The notes below the pieces were generated by a model that had not been told where the DNA came from, searched no databases, and worked only from the letters and a program-made list of their open reading frames with translations. Shown here piece by piece: positions 1 to 5,956 of a stretch of DNA of 6,359 bases; positions within the stretch are counted from its first letter, which is position 1, and every line of letters starts with the position of its first letter. Both the position numbers and the translations under genes were made by a program. The DNA is from Pseudomonadota bacterium (GTDB taxonomy: Bacteria; Pseudomonadota; Gammaproteobacteria; Burkholderiales; Burkholderiaceae_F), in the NCBI GenBank assembly GCA_021823635.1, contig JAKANT010000103.1, positions 1 through 6,359 on the forward strand, in the 5' to 3' direction.

Positions 1-338
1 CGGTCAACCAGTGGCTGGTCGCCGAGCACCAGAAGCGCTTCAACGCGCCGCCCGATTTCTTCACCGCCGGCGGCATGGCGGCGGCGATGGCGATCGTCGA
101 GGCGCTGAAGAAGACCGGCGGCGACACCAACACGGAGAAGCTGATCGCGACGATGGAGGGCATGAGCTTCGACACGCCCAAAGGCAAGATGACCTTCCGC
201 AAGGAAGACCATCAGGCGATGCAGAGCATGTACCACTTCCGCATCAAGGTCGATCCGAACGTCGCCTGGGGCATCCCGGAACTGGTCGCCGAGATCAAGC
301 CCGAGCAGATGAACGTGCCGATTCGCAACAAGCGTTGA
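1..338 (+). CDS. Periplasmic substrate-binding protein of a Liv/HAAT-type ABC importer (C-terminal part only)
   Basis: This is the last 111 residues of a type I periplasmic binding protein (Peripla_BP_6, Leu/Ile/Val-binding class). The start lies upstream of the window, and complete codons begin at position 3. The protein would bind a small solute in the periplasm and deliver it to the permeases encoded downstream. The evidence is the family-typical C-terminal pattern: a DFFTAGGMAAAMAIVEALKK helix, then a TMEGMSFDTPKG segment, then TFRKEDHQAMQSMY, where the conserved DHQ..Q.MY stretch of this family is recognisable. The gene ends in NKR and TGA. An ATPase gene follows after 83 bases, which supports the assignment. 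The ligand pocket lies mostly in the missing N-terminal part, so the substrate cannot be judged. The family call is secure; a branched-chain amino acid substrate is only the default guess. Confidence 0.9.
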   Translation, partial: VNQWLVAEHQKRFNAPPDFFTAGGMAAAMAIVEALKKTGGDTNTEKLIATMEGMSFDTPKGKMTFRKEDHQAMQSMYHFRIKVDPNVAWGIPELVAEIKPEQMNVPIRNKR

Positions 339-363
339 TCGCGATTTCGTGATTCGTGGGCCG

Positions 364-404
364 GCGCCGCCGTGCGGTCTGCGGCGCGCGTCGGCGCACG
401 CGCC
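364..404 (+). repeat. GC-rich inverted repeats in the spacer between the binding-protein gene and livG
   Basis: The 83-base spacer contains two overlapping perfect inverted repeats. GCGCCGC (364-370) pairs with GCGGCGC (381-387), and GGCGCG (383-388) pairs with CGCGCC (399-404). They share bases, so only one could form at a time. No T-run follows, so this is not a classical terminator. In transporter operons, a hairpin after the binding-protein gene often stabilises its mRNA or damps downstream expression; that role here is inference. At this base composition such repeats also arise by chance. Confidence 0.3.
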
Positions 405-421
405 AAGGCTCCTGAGCCCCG

Positions 422-1183
422 ATGCTGGAAACCCGCGACCTGACGATCCGCTTCGGCGGCCATGTGGCGGTCGATCGCGTGTCGTGCCGCTTCGCGCCCG
501 GCACGTTGACGGCGATCGTCGGGCCCAACGGTGCCGGCAAGACCACCTACTTCAACCTGATCTCCGGACAGTTGAGGGCGAGCGCCGGGCGCGTGCTGCT
601 CGACGGCGCAGACATCACCGCGCTGCCGGCGCCGCTGCGCACGCGGCGCGGGCTGGGGCGGGCGTTTCAGCTGACGCAGCTCTTTCCGCGCCTGACCGTG
701 CTCGAGAACGTGCGCCTGGCGGTGCAGGCGCGGCGCGCCGCCGGCCGCCTGCACCTGGCGTCGATCTGGAGCGACCACCGCGACTGGACCGTACGGGCCG
801 AGGAGCTGCTCGCATTGGTGCGCCTGACGGACAAGCGCGACGCGCTCGCGGCCGCCCTGCCGCACGGCGACCAGCGCAAGCTGGAGGTCGCCATCCTGAT
901 GGCGCTCGAGCCGCGCGTGTACATGTTCGACGAACCCACCGCCGGCATGAGCGTGGACGAGGTGCCGGTGATCCTCGAACTGATCCGCGCACTGAAAGGC
1001 GAACGCGACAAGACCATTTTGCTGGTCGAACACAAGATGGACGTGGTGCGCGAACTGGCCGACCGCATCGTCGTGCTGCACAACGGGCGGCTGATGGCCG
1101 ACGGCGCACCGGCCGAGGTGATCGCCTCGCCCGTGGTACAGCAGGCCTACCTCGGTCGTGCGCCGCTCGAGGAGGCCGCGTGA
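422..1183 (+). CDS. livG: LivG-like ATP-binding subunit of the HAAT ABC importer
   Basis: This 253-residue ATPase matches the usual LivG length and is one of the two nucleotide-binding subunits powering import at the inner face of the cytoplasmic membrane. Visible motifs are Walker A GPNGAGKTT (34-42), the Q-loop glutamine in AFQLTQLF (Q83), Walker B VYMFDEP (166-172), a D-loop AGMS, and the switch histidine in LVEHKMD (H204). The C-terminal VVQQAYLG resembles the EAYLG ending of LivG proteins. The ABC signature is unusual, LPHGDQ (146-151), instead of LSGGQ or the LAYGQ of E. coli LivG. An in-frame TGA at 413-415 forces the start to 422 or later. There is no strong ribosome binding site, only a GAG at 414-416. 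It overlaps livF by four bases. The symbol denotes the subunit class, not a proven leucine substrate. Confidence 0.93.
   Translation: MLETRDLTIRFGGHVAVDRVSCRFAPGTLTAIVGPNGAGKTTYFNLISGQLRASAGRVLLDGADITALPAPLRTRRGLGRAFQLTQLFPRLTVLENVRLAVQARRAAGRLHLASIWSDHRDWTVRAEELLALVRLTDKRDALAAALPHGDQRKLEVAILMALEPRVYMFDEPTAGMSVDEVPVILELIRALKGERDKTILLVEHKMDVVRELADRIVVLHNGRLMADGAPAEVIASPVVQQAYLGRAPLEEAA
1169..1175 (+). promoter_or_regulatory. Ribosome binding site deciding the livF GTG start
   Basis: GAGGAGG lies four bases upstream of GTG at 1180, inside the last codons of livG. It is the strongest Shine-Dalgarno sequence in the operon. It supports GTG 1180 as the livF start over earlier codons of the same long open frame. 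Confidence 0.75.
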
Positions 1184-1929
1184 ACGCGCCGCTGTTGGTA
1201 CTGGAAGGCGTGCACACGCACATCGGCGCCTATCACATCCTGCACGGAGTGGACTTCGAGGTGCCGCACGGACAAGTGACGATGCTGCTCGGGCGCAATG
1301 GCGCCGGCAAGACCACCTGCCTGCGCACCATCATGGGACTGTGGCGCGCCTCGCGCGGGCGCGTGCTGTTCGACGGCCGGCCGATCGGCGGGCCCGACGC
1401 GAACCTCGCCACGCCGGAGATCGCGCGCGCCGGCATCGCCTACGTGCCGGAGACGATGGGTATCTTTGCCGATCTCACCGTGCAGGAGAACATGCTGCTC
1501 GCGGCGCGCGGCGCGCGCCGCGCGAGCGACATCGATGCGCGCCGGCTGGAGTGGATCTTCCGACTGTTTCCGGCGCTCGAGAAGTTCTGGCTCTATCCGG
1601 CCGGCAAGCTCTCCGGAGGACAGAAGCAGATGCTGGCCATCGCGCGCGCGATCGTGGAGCCGCGCAAGCTGCTGTTGATCGACGAGCCGAGCAAGGGGCT
1701 GGCGCCGGCGATCGTGCAGAACATGATCGGCGCGCTGAAGGAGCTGAAGGCGACCGCCACCACGATCCTGCTCGTGGAACAGAACTTCGAGGTCGCCCGC
1801 GCGCTCGGCGACACCGTGGCCGTGATGGACGACGGCCGCATCGTGCACCGCGGACCGATGGCCGAACTGGCCGCCGACGACGCACTGCAGGCGCGGCTGC
1901 TCGGCCTGGCGCTGGACACTCACGCGTGA
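1180..1929 (+). CDS. livF: LivF-like ATP-binding subunit of the HAAT ABC importer
   Basis: This is the second nucleotide-binding subunit, 249 residues, expected to pair with the LivG-like protein under the permeases. Motifs seen are Walker A GRNGAGKTT (38-46), a canonical signature LSGGQKQMLAIARA (from 144), Walker B LLLIDEP (164-170), and SKGLAPAIVQ, the typical LivF D-loop region. The switch position is LVEQNFE, with Gln201 replacing the usual His; VEQN is normal for LivF, so this is not damage. GTG at 1180 is chosen because it follows a strong GAGGAGG and overlaps the livG stop as GTGA, a pattern of translational coupling. Starting there gives the standard N-terminus, leading into LVLEGVHTHIGAYHILHGV. 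The same frame happens to stay open far upstream, but that part does not read like a protein. The stop is one base before livH. Confidence 0.94.
   Translation: MNAPLLVLEGVHTHIGAYHILHGVDFEVPHGQVTMLLGRNGAGKTTCLRTIMGLWRASRGRVLFDGRPIGGPDANLATPEIARAGIAYVPETMGIFADLTVQENMLLAARGARRASDIDARRLEWIFRLFPALEKFWLYPAGKLSGGQKQMLAIARAIVEPRKLLLIDEPSKGLAPAIVQNMIGALKELKATATTILLVEQNFEVARALGDTVAVMDDGRIVHRGPMAELAADDALQARLLGLALDTHA
1500..1522. repeat. Perfect 10-bp inverted repeat inside livF
   Basis: CGCGGCGCGC (1500-1509) and GCGCGCCGCG (1513-1522) are exact reverse complements around a three-base GGC loop. They lie within codons for an Ala/Arg-rich stretch (AARGARRA) about 104-115 residues into the ATPase. A run of Ala and Arg codons in G+C-rich DNA readily makes such palindromes, so a function is doubtful. 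Confidence 0.45.
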
Positions 1930-1930
1930 G

Positions 1931-2950
1931 ATGCGAATGAAGGCCGACACGCTGCCGGCGCCGGCCGAGATTGCGCGCGTGCGCTTCGACGTCGTGCCGT
2001 TGCTGTTGGTGCTGGCGCTGGCGCTCGCCGCGCTGCCGTTCATCCGCCCCTCGACCTGGGTCACGCTGACGGTCGCCGGGCTGGCGATGGGCATGATCGT
2101 CTTCATCATCGCCTCGGGCCTGACGCTGGTGTTCGGGCTGATGGACGTGCTGAACTTCGGCCACGGCGTGTTCATCGCCTTCGGTGCCTTCATCGCCACC
2201 ACCGTGTTCGCGTCCATGGGGGGCTACGTGACCGCGCCCGGCCTGGGCGCGAATCTGCTCGCGATCTTCGCCGCGATGCTGGCGGCGATGCTCGCCGCCG
2301 GCGCGATCGGGTTCGCGTTCGAGCGCGTGATCGTGCGGCCGGTCTACGGCCAGCACCTGAAGCAGATCTTGATCACGATGGGCGGCATGATCGTCGGCGA
2401 GGAGCTGATCAAGGCGATCTGGGGGCCGCAGCAGATTCCGCTCACGCTGCCCGAATCGCTGCGCGGCGCGCTGCTGCTGGGCGATGCCGCAGTGGAACGC
2501 TACCGGCTGTTCGCGGTGGCGGTCGGCGCGGTCGTGCTGATCGCGCTGCTCGCCACGCTGAATCGCACCAAGATCGGCCTGCTGATCCGCGCCGGCGTGC
2601 AGGACCGCGAGATGGTGGAAGCGCTCGGCTACCGCATCCGGCGCCTGTTCGTCGGCGTGTTCGTGGCCGGAAGTGCGCTGGCCGGCCTGGGCGGCGTACT
2701 CTGGGGCTTGTATCAGCAGAGTGTGGTGCCGCAGATCGGCGCGCAGGTCAACGTGCTGATCTTCATCGTGATCATCATCGGCGGGCTCGGCTCCACGCTC
2801 GGCTGCCTGGTCGGCGCGCTGCTGGTGGGGCTGACGGCCAACTACATCGGCTTTCTGCTGCCGAAGGCGGCGCTCGTCTCCAACATCGCGCTGATGGTGG
2901 CGATCCTGCTGTGGCGGCCGCAGGGCCTGTATCCGGTCGGCGGCAAATGA
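1931..2950 (+). CDS. livH: LivH-like permease subunit of the HAAT ABC importer
   Basis: This 339-residue polytopic inner-membrane protein would form half of the translocation channel. Hydrophobic segments lie roughly at residues 21-38, 44-66, 78-96, 105-128, 193-210, 236-259, 272-300 and 312-327. Family landmarks are GLTLVFGLMDVLNFGHG (63-79), close to the GLNFAHG-type motif of LivH proteins, the ERVIVRPVYG segment (131-140), and the cytoplasmic coupling loop IRAGVQDREMVEALGY (219-234), which would touch the ATPases. The C-terminus LLWRPQGLYP is also typical. The N-terminus is longer than in E. coli LivH, with about 20 polar residues before the first segment. The start is uncertain between ATG 1931 and ATG 1937; neither has a good ribosome binding site, and a GAG at 1928-1930 would suit 1937 better. 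Translation probably depends on coupling to livF, one base upstream. Confidence 0.93.
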   Translation: MRMKADTLPAPAEIARVRFDVVPLLLVLALALAALPFIRPSTWVTLTVAGLAMGMIVFIIASGLTLVFGLMDVLNFGHGVFIAFGAFIATTVFASMGGYVTAPGLGANLLAIFAAMLAAMLAAGAIGFAFERVIVRPVYGQHLKQILITMGGMIVGEELIKAIWGPQQIPLTLPESLRGALLLGDAAVERYRLFAVAVGAVVLIALLATLNRTKIGLLIRAGVQDREMVEALGYRIRRLFVGVFVAGSALAGLGGVLWGLYQQSVVPQIGAQVNVLIFIVIIIGGLGSTLGCLVGALLVGLTANYIGFLLPKAALVSNIALMVAILLWRPQGLYPVGGK

Positions 2951-4002
2951 ACAGGCTGCTGTCGCACGATCTGCCGCGCAGCCGCGTGCTGGCCGCGGCT
3001 CTGCTGACGGTGGCGGTGGGGCTGTTCGCCGCGCCGTTCCTGTTTCCCGGCGCCAAAGCGTTGGGCGTGGCGGCCAAGATCGCGATCTTCATCCTGCTGG
3101 TCGCCAGCTACGACCTGCTGCTCGGCTACACCGGCATCGTCAGCTTCGCGCACACGATGTTCTTCGGGCTGGGCGCCTACGGCGTGGCGATCGCGAGCAG
3201 CCGCCTCGGCGCGGGCTGGGGTGCCATCGCTCTGGGATTCGGCGCGGCGCTGGCGCTGTCGCTTCTGCTGTCGCTGGCGATCGGGCTCGCCAGCCTGCGC
3301 GTGAGGGCGATCTTCTTTGCGATGATCACGCTCGCGGCGGCGGCGGCGTTCCAGACGCTGGCGTCGCAGCTGTCCGACCTCACCGGCGGCGAGGACGGGC
3401 TCACGTTCAAGGTGCCGGAGGTGCTGACGCCGGGCTTTCGCCTGGCCGAGGCGCCGCTGTTCGGCGTGACCCTGGACGGCCGGCTGATCACTTACTACGC
3501 GATCCTGCTGGTCGTCGCGGGCGGCTTTCTCGCGCTGCTGCGCATCGTCAACTCGCCGTTCGGGCGCGTACTGCAGGCGATCCGCGAAAACGACTTTCGC
3601 GCCGAGGCGATCGGCTATCGCACCGTCGTGTACCGCACCGGGTCGAACGTGATCGGCGCCGCCTTCGCCACGCTGGCCGGCGCGCTGCTCGCGCTGTGGC
3701 TGCGCTACAACGGCCCGGATACCTCGCTGTCGTTCGAGATCATGCTCGACATCCTGCTGATCGTCGTGATCGGCGGCATGGGCACGATGTACGGCGCGGT
3801 GCTCGGCTCGGCGCTGTTTTTGATCGCGCAGAACTACCTGCAGGAATTGCTGAAGCTCGCCGCCGCGGCCGCCAGCGGCGTGCCGGCGCTGTCGCTGCTG
3901 CTGTCGCCCGACCGCTGGCTGCTGTGGCTGGGCGTGCTGTTCATCGTCTGCGTGTACTGGTTTCCGAGCGGAATCGTCGGGCGCCTGCGCGGCGCCCGGT
4001 GA
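2947..4002 (+). CDS. livM: LivM-like permease subunit of the HAAT ABC importer
   Basis: This 351-residue integral membrane protein is the partner of the LivH-like permease. Family landmarks are YDLLLGYTGIVSFAHTMFFG (55-74), the LTGGEDGL motif (145-152), matching the TGGxxGL motif of LivM proteins, and the coupling loop LQAIRENDFRAEAIGYR (209-225). There is also a C-terminal glycine-rich VIGGMGTMYGAVLGS segment and a terminal helix ending WFPSGIVG. The start at ATG 2947 is chosen because it overlaps the livH stop as ATGA, mirroring the livG/livF junction. GTG 2911 is in frame but would add 12 residues (MAAAGPVSGRRQ) unlike the family and overlap livH by 40 bases. The hydrolase gene follows after 24 bases. 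The family call is firm; the substrate is unknown. Confidence 0.93.
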   Translation: MNRLLSHDLPRSRVLAAALLTVAVGLFAAPFLFPGAKALGVAAKIAIFILLVASYDLLLGYTGIVSFAHTMFFGLGAYGVAIASSRLGAGWGAIALGFGAALALSLLLSLAIGLASLRVRAIFFAMITLAAAAAFQTLASQLSDLTGGEDGLTFKVPEVLTPGFRLAEAPLFGVTLDGRLITYYAILLVVAGGFLALLRIVNSPFGRVLQAIRENDFRAEAIGYRTVVYRTGSNVIGAAFATLAGALLALWLRYNGPDTSLSFEIMLDILLIVVIGGMGTMYGAVLGSALFLIAQNYLQELLKLAAAAASGVPALSLLLSPDRWLLWLGVLFIVCVYWFPSGIVGRLRGAR

Positions 4003-4026
4003 GCGCGCATCGACCGCGAGTCCCCG

Positions 4027-4869
4027 ATGCACTTCGCCTCCCGCTACGTCGTCTGCGCCGGACGCGAGATCCACTACACCGAGTGGGGCGCCGGCAACGC
4101 CGAGACGGTGATCGCCTGGCACGGGCTGGCGCGCACCGGGCGCGACATGGACGACGTGGCCGAGTATCTGTCGGCGCGCTACCGCGTGCTCTGCCCGGAC
4201 ACGATCGGACGCGGCCTTTCGCAGTGGAGCCCGAACCCAGCCGAGGAGTATTGCCTGGGGTTTTACGCCCGCATCGCGATCGAGCTCGTGGATCAGCTCG
4301 GCATCGAGGCGATGCACTGGCTCGGCACCTCGATGGGCGGGGCGCTCGGGCTGCGGCTTGCCGCAGGCGCGCTGCGCGGGCGCATCCGCCGTCTGATCCT
4401 GAACGACATCGGCCCCAAGCTCGCCGAGGCCGCGGTGGCGCGCATCCGCGCCTATGCCGGCAACCCGGCGTCGTTCGAGCGCGTCAGCGAGCTCGAACAG
4501 TACTTCCGCACCATCTACGCGCCGTACGGCTGGCTGTCCGACGACCAATGGCGGCGCCTGACCGAGACCTCGACGCGGCGCCTGCCCGACGGCAGGGTCA
4601 CGCCGCACTACGACCCGGCGATGGTGAGCCAGTTCGTGCACCACCCGCACGACTACGACCAGTGGGACGCCTATGACGCGCTCGACATCCCGGTGCTGTG
4701 CCTGCGCGGCGAGTCGTCCGACCTGCTGCCGGTCGAAGTGGCCGACGAGATGCGCCGGCGCGGCCCGCGCGCGGTGGTGGTCACGATTCCCGGCTGCGGC
4801 CACGCGCCGGCGCTGAACGTGCCCGAGCAGTGGCAGCTCGTCGAACGCTTCCTGAACGGGTCGGGCTGA
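4027..4869 (+). CDS. Alpha/beta-hydrolase fold enzyme encoded with the importer
   Basis: This 280-residue protein has the size and motif order of a single-domain alpha/beta hydrolase. It shows the oxyanion-side HG in IAWHGLART (H32-G33), a DTIGRGLS turn (58-65), the nucleophile elbow GTSMGG (100-105, Ser102), a likely acid in LRGESSDLL (Asp232) and the catalytic His in GCGHAP (His259), so the triad looks complete. No signal peptide is visible, so it is probably cytoplasmic. The reaction is not identifiable; esters, lactones, amides or ring-cleavage products are all used by this fold. ATG 4027 is the first start codon after the livM stop in the same frame, with a weak GAG at 4018-4020. The 24-base gap to livM suggests co-transcription and action on the imported compound, which is inference. 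No T-rich terminator is seen after it. Confidence 0.9.
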   Translation: MHFASRYVVCAGREIHYTEWGAGNAETVIAWHGLARTGRDMDDVAEYLSARYRVLCPDTIGRGLSQWSPNPAEEYCLGFYARIAIELVDQLGIEAMHWLGTSMGGALGLRLAAGALRGRIRRLILNDIGPKLAEAAVARIRAYAGNPASFERVSELEQYFRTIYAPYGWLSDDQWRRLTETSTRRLPDGRVTPHYDPAMVSQFVHHPHDYDQWDAYDALDIPVLCLRGESSDLLPVEVADEMRRRGPRAVVVTIPGCGHAPALNVPEQWQLVERFLNGSG

Positions 4870-4941
4870 TCGCGCTTGAGCGAACGGGCCTTCGCACGTG
4901 CCGGTCGCGCAGCAGCGCAAACGCAGCCGGCTCGCGTCGGC

Positions 4942-4954
4942 GACAATGCGGCGA
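4942..4954 (+). promoter_or_regulatory. Possible leaderless promoter of the DMT transporter gene
   Basis: GACAAT at 4942-4947 resembles a -10 element (four of six bases of TATAAT) and ends six bases before ATG 4954, placing a transcription start at or beside the A of the start codon. No ribosome binding site is present between it and the ATG, as expected for a leaderless message. No convincing -35 box is seen 16-18 bases upstream. I recall similar GACAAT-then-ATG arrangements as frequent in Burkholderiales, but this is an unchecked impression. Confidence 0.4.
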
Positions 4955-5868
4955 TGGAAAGCCGCACCGCCTCCGTCGGAGCTCGCAGCACGGAATCGGC
5001 CCTCGTGCGCGCGATGCCGGCGGTGTTCGTGCTGATTTGGAGCACCGGCTTCATCGTCGCGCGTTACGGCATGCCGCACGCGCCGCCGTTGACCTTCCTG
5101 GCGTGGCGTTACGCGCTGTCGGTCGCCGCGTTCGCGCTCTGGATCGCCATCGCGCGTCCCGCCTGGCCGCGCGAGCGCGCGCAGTGGCTGCACCTGATGG
5201 CGACCGGCGCGCTGATGCACGCGGGCTACCTGGGTGGCGTATGGGCCGCGGTGAAACAGGGCATTTCGGCCGGCACGGTGGCGCTGATCGTCGGCCTGCA
5301 GCCGGTGCTGACCGCGGTCTGGGTTTCGGCCACGGGCGCCGAACGCCGCATTTCGCCGCGCCAATGGCTCGGTCTGCTGCTGGGGCTGGCAGGACTCGTG
5401 CTGGTGGTGTGGCGCAAGCTCGGCATCGGCGAAGTGACCGCGCTGAACCTAGCGCTGTCGGTGCTCGCGCTCGTGTCGATCACCGCCGGCACGCTGTACC
5501 AGAAGCGCTTCGTCGCACCATGCGACGTGCGCACCGCGAATACCGTGCAGCTGCTGGCCGCGTTCGCCGTCACCGCGCCGCTGGCGGCGCTGGAAAGCGA
5601 GCCGATGCGACTGCATCCTGAGCTGATCGGGGCGATGGCGTGGTCGGTGCTTGCCCTCACCCTGGGCGGAAGCTCGTTGCTGTATCTGCTGATCGCGCGC
5701 GGCGCGGCCACACAGGTGACGAGCCTGCTCTATCTGGTGCCGCCCTGTACCGCCGTGATGGCGTGGCTGCTGTTCGGCGAAGCGCTGTCGCCGTCGGTGA
5801 TTGCGGGCCTGGCGCTCACCGCGTTCGGCGTCTGGCTCGTCGTGCGCGCGCCGCTTTCCCGAAGCTGA
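4954..5868 (+). CDS. EamA-family (DMT superfamily) inner-membrane transporter
   Basis: This is a 304-residue polytopic membrane protein of the drug/metabolite transporter superfamily, commonly an exporter of amino acids or other small metabolites. About ten hydrophobic segments are visible, near residues 21-38, 46-66, 79-99, 105-126, 136-153, 163-181, 195-212, 225-246, 253-274 and 280-297, forming two EamA repeats. Landmarks are FVLIWSTGFIVARYG in helix 1, ALIVGLQPVLTAVW in the first repeat, and LVPPCTAVMAWLLFGE (261-276) in the second, the P...GE pattern typical of the family. ATG 4954 is chosen. A TTG at 4876 is in frame but would add 26 polar residues, Ala- and Arg-rich and unlike the family. 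The 84-base gap from the hydrolase and a possible promoter suggest a separate transcription unit. The substrate is not predictable. Confidence 0.9.
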   Translation: MESRTASVGARSTESALVRAMPAVFVLIWSTGFIVARYGMPHAPPLTFLAWRYALSVAAFALWIAIARPAWPRERAQWLHLMATGALMHAGYLGGVWAAVKQGISAGTVALIVGLQPVLTAVWVSATGAERRISPRQWLGLLLGLAGLVLVVWRKLGIGEVTALNLALSVLALVSITAGTLYQKRFVAPCDVRTANTVQLLAAFAVTAPLAALESEPMRLHPELIGAMAWSVLALTLGGSSLLYLLIARGAATQVTSLLYLVPPCTAVMAWLLFGEALSPSVIAGLALTAFGVWLVVRAPLSRS

Positions 5869-5894
5869 GAGCGCCCTTTGCTTGACCGCCATCA

Positions 5895-5918
5895 ACGCGG
5901 CCTCGGACGCGGCCGCGT
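5895..5918. terminator. Perfect 8-bp hairpin between the DMT and CBS genes
   Basis: ACGCGGCC (5895-5902) pairs exactly with GGCCGCGT (5911-5918) around an eight-base TCGGACGC loop. ACGCGGCC is also repeated directly at 5907-5914. The hairpin starts 27 bases after the DMT stop codon, a plausible place for transcript ending, but no T-run follows, so an intrinsic terminator of the classical type is not shown. It could instead be an operator or mRNA-stability element for either neighbour. Confidence 0.35.
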
Positions 5919-5941
5919 AATCTCGCTCGCGTCGTTTCGCC

Positions 5942-5947
5942 AAGAGG
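5942..5947 (+). promoter_or_regulatory. Ribosome binding site of the CBS-domain gene
   Basis: AAGAGG lies nine bases upstream of GTG 5957 and is the best Shine-Dalgarno match nearby. It supports GTG 5957 over ATG 5984, which would cut off the conserved MFGQPVSRV start. No clear promoter was found in the 88-base spacer; TTGACC at 5882-5887 has no -10 box at proper distance. Confidence 0.55.
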
Positions 5948-5956
5948 CAAGCGGAC

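Noticed and set aside
212..1081. A 289-codon minus-strand open frame
   Set aside because: It is fully antisense to livG and the end of the binding-protein gene, His/Arg/Gln-rich, and without any family motif.
531..1318. A near-identical short repeat in livG and livF (around 535-547 and 1303-1317)
   Set aside because: GCCGGCAAGACCACCT encodes the Walker A loop in both paralogous ATPases; it is shared protein constraint, not a mobile or regulatory repeat.
349..1929. A 526-codon open frame that would extend LivF far upstream
   Set aside because: The part before 1180 is out of frame with the clearly real LivG-like gene and reads as Arg/Ala-rich noise. Only the section from GTG 1180, preceded by GAGGAGG, is LivF.
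4000..4027. Read-through fusion of LivM and the hydrolase, which share a frame split by one TGA
   Set aside because: There is no recoding element, the hydrolase has its own ATG, and a clean N-terminus of normal length begins there. Sharing the frame is a one-in-three coincidence.
4876..4953. An upstream TTG start extending the DMT transporter by 26 residues
   Set aside because: The extra segment is polar and Ala/Arg-rich, does not resemble the family, and TTG is a rare start. ATG 4954 gives a normal length.
2842..5364. An 840-codon open frame on the minus strand
   Set aside because: It lies antisense to livH, livM, the hydrolase and the DMT gene. Its translation is a low-complexity Arg/Gln/Ala/His mix with no recognisable motif, as expected for the antisense frame of G+C-rich genes.
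5882..5923. A promoter with TTGACC as the -35 box for the CBS gene
   Set aside because: The only -10-like string downstream, TAATCT near 5918, is about 30 bases away, far beyond the 16-18 base spacing needed.
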